From contig JAOACM010000191.1 in assembly GCA_026417845.1 (NCBI GenBank), positions 1 through 7,904 on the forward strand: DNA of 7,904 bases. The letters run 5' to 3'. Below the pieces are notes generated by a model. It did no database searches. It saw nothing but the letters and a program-made list of their open reading frames with translations, and had not been told where the DNA came from. Positions 6,684 to 7,904 of the stretch are shown piece by piece. A program made the translations under genes and the position numbers. The stretch comes from Planctomycetota bacterium (GTDB lineage: Bacteria > Planctomycetota > SZUA-567 > H5-PLA8 > CALKMO01). The stretch's first letter is position 1; the number at the start of each line of letters is the position of its first letter.

Positions 6684-7445
6684 TCAACGCATGAAAAGGC
6701 CGCCGTTCACGTCAATGGTTTCCCCGACCAGGAACACCGCGTCCGGGCCGGCCAGGAAGCGGATGACGCCGGCCACATCCTCCGGTCTGCCGAGCCGGCC
6801 GAGGGGCGTGTTGCGCCTGAAGTTCTCGAGCGCCTCCGGCGTTGAAAACCGCTCGTGGAACGGCGTCATAATGACGCCCGGTGCGACGGCGTTCACGCGG
6901 ATGCCGTCCGGCGCCAGTTCCTTCGCCAGCCCTATAGTGAAGGTTGCCAGCGCGCCCTTTGCAGAGGCGTATATGGCCGCCCCGTTGGCCCCGCCGGTGC
7001 GCGCCGCGATCGAATGGACGTTGATGATCGTCCCTTTCCGCGCTCTGAGATGCGGTATGCTCTCCCTTGCCATCAGAAACGCGCTGGTGAAGTTCGTGTC
7101 CATTATCTCGCGGAACAGTTCCAGCGGCATCTGCTCGACCTTGCATCTCCTGACCAGACTTCCGGCATTGTTGACCAGCACGTCCATCCCGCCGGCCTCC
7201 CGGACGAATAGCGCCGCCACATCCCGCGCGTCCTCCTCGCGGCGCAGATCGCCCTTCAGCAGGCAGCCGCGCGCGCCCCTGACGAAAGCCAGTCGCAATG
7301 TTTCCTCTGCCTCGGCCTCGCTCCCGCGATAATGCACGCCGACAAACGCCCCGGCTTCGGCAAGGGCAATGGCTGTCGCCCTGCCGATACCCGTGGAGGC
7401 TCCCGTGATCAGGCACGCCTTGCCTTCCAGTTCGCGCGATAGCAT
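6684..7445 (-). CDS. Short-chain dehydrogenase/reductase (SDR), FabG-like, probably NADPH-dependent
   Basis: This 253-residue protein has the full length and all landmarks of the classical SDR family, cytosolic oxidoreductases acting on alcohol/ketone groups. T14-G-A-S-T-G-I-G21 is the nucleotide-binding loop, D66 follows the third strand, NNAG is at 92-95, N118 is the helix-4 asparagine, S145 and Y159-x3-K163 complete the catalytic set, and APG (188-190) follows. VHYRGSEAEAEET (37-49) after the second strand resembles NADP-preferring FabG-type enzymes, which have an arginine and serine here rather than an acidic residue. Substrate is not predictable: 3-oxoacyl-ACP, sugar acid or other ketones are possible. 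ATG 7445 is chosen because GGAGG (7456-7460) lies ten bases before it. The frame stays open upstream to 7757, but that extension is Arg/Gly/Pro-rich and unlike protein. The next gene on this strand begins 167 bases downstream. Confidence 0.93.
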   Translation of the reverse strand: MLSRELEGKACLITGASTGIGRATAIALAEAGAFVGVHYRGSEAEAEETLRLAFVRGARGCLLKGDLRREEDARDVAALFVREAGGMDVLVNNAGSLVRRCKVEQMPLELFREIMDTNFTSAFLMARESIPHLRARKGTIINVHSIAARTGGANGAAIYASAKGALATFTIGLAKELAPDGIRVNAVAPGVIMTPFHERFSTPEALENFRRNTPLGRLGRPEDVAGVIRFLAGPDAVFLVGETIDVNGGLFMR

Positions 7446-7904
7446 CTGGAGTGTTCCTCCCAAGTATCGGATATCGTTGCTCACCGGATAACCCGGCGGG
7501 CCCGTGGCGCATTCTCTCCTCCGGGTCGGGTATCGGGTGCCGCCTGCGTACTCTTTTCCCCCGGGATCGGACTTGGGGGACTTCCTGTTCTTTTCCTGTC
7601 CTCTGTGAAACTCGCTCCTTGTGCGTCCCCGCAAGGCTATTTGTATCGTGCTGTCATGCTGTATCAGATTCCCAAACCCGCCCATCGTCCTCGCACCGGG
7701 ACTCGCGCCAGCATCCGATTTCCTCTTCCGCCGCTTTTCTCCCTCCGCATCTTGCATGAAACGTGCGCCTTTTCAAGATTCCCCTGCATGTTGCGAACCG
7801 GTTGCGATGTCCCTGGACGGGAGGGAGATTCGCGCGGACGGCAATGGAGCTTACCGCAGCCATTCAGAGTGGCCACGCTCCCGCCAAGCTGCGTTCCTCG
7901 CGAT
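7446..7904. other. Non-coding or unassigned right flank, 459 bases
   Basis: No reading frame here has family motifs or a good ribosome binding site with sensible composition. Bases 7635-7680 are distinctly richer in A/T than their surroundings and contain TGTATC twice (7642-7647, 7660-7665) and TGCTGT twice (7649-7654, 7657-7662). TTCCTGT occurs twice 11 bases apart (7582-7588, 7593-7599). An AACCGGTT palindrome (7796-7803) is flanked by two copies of TTGCGA (7791-7796, 7802-7807). These may be part of the control region of the dehydrogenase, but no clear -35/-10 pair was found. A short - strand frame entering at the right edge stops at 7853-7855 and could be the end of another gene; it is too short to judge. 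Confidence 0.5.

Noticed and set aside
7446..7757. N-terminal extension of the dehydrogenase to an ATG at 7757
   Set aside because: The extension is unlike protein, the SDR family starts just before the first strand as it does from 7445, and a good ribosome binding site precedes 7445.
7807..7904. Possible gene starts on the + strand at 7807 or 7844 running off the right edge
   Set aside because: The visible peptides are short and featureless, and the purine-rich sequence at 7820-7828 is either inside the frame or too far from the start.

Overview
This is a GC-rich bacterial window with four protein-coding genes that I can support, arranged as two convergent pairs. Two genes lie on the + strand (222-3121) and two on the - strand (7445-3172), and they meet tail to tail around 3122-3171. 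No rRNA, tRNA, CRISPR array, insertion sequence or phage gene is visible. The long open frames opposite the real genes are by-products of high GC content. The organism cannot be named. A large protein with an N-terminal zinc ribbon, one membrane anchor and several concanavalin-like outer domains, together with the high GC, most resembles Planctomycetota or related PVC-type bacteria. That is an inference of low to moderate strength.

Left part (1-221): the window may open on the last codons of an upstream + strand gene. A terminator-like hairpin with a T-rich tail follows at 19-51, then two perfect hairpins at 90-109 and 117-133. A good ribosome binding site precedes the first full gene. That gene (222-1568) is a divergent RnfD/NqrB-family membrane protein. 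It keeps the family fold and a threonine where RnfD carries covalent FMN, but has lost several conserved residues around its flavin sites and has gained an 88-residue hydrophilic tail. No other Rnf subunit is visible beside it.

The second + gene (start 1574 or 1565, end 3121) overlaps or nearly touches the first and is probably translationally coupled to it. It is a tRNA nucleotidyltransferase (CCA-adding or poly(A) polymerase type) with a C-terminal HD domain. Between two metal-binding motifs of the HD domain lies a proline-rich stretch encoded by six in-frame 21-bp tandem repeat units (2441-2566), the most unusual structure in the window.

On the - strand, a short-chain dehydrogenase/reductase of FabG type (7445-6684) lies upstream of a 1114-residue protein (6516-3172). 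The latter has a zinc ribbon, one transmembrane helix, a disordered linker, a helical middle and three beta-sandwich domains, the last resembling DUF1080 / 3-keto-disaccharide hydrolase domains. It probably has its own promoter at 6549-6577 and starts at TTG. Positions 7446-7904 hold no convincing gene, only weak repeat and palindrome signals. Nothing links the four genes into one pathway. The clearest functional link is the coupling of the RnfD-like gene to the tRNA nucleotidyltransferase.
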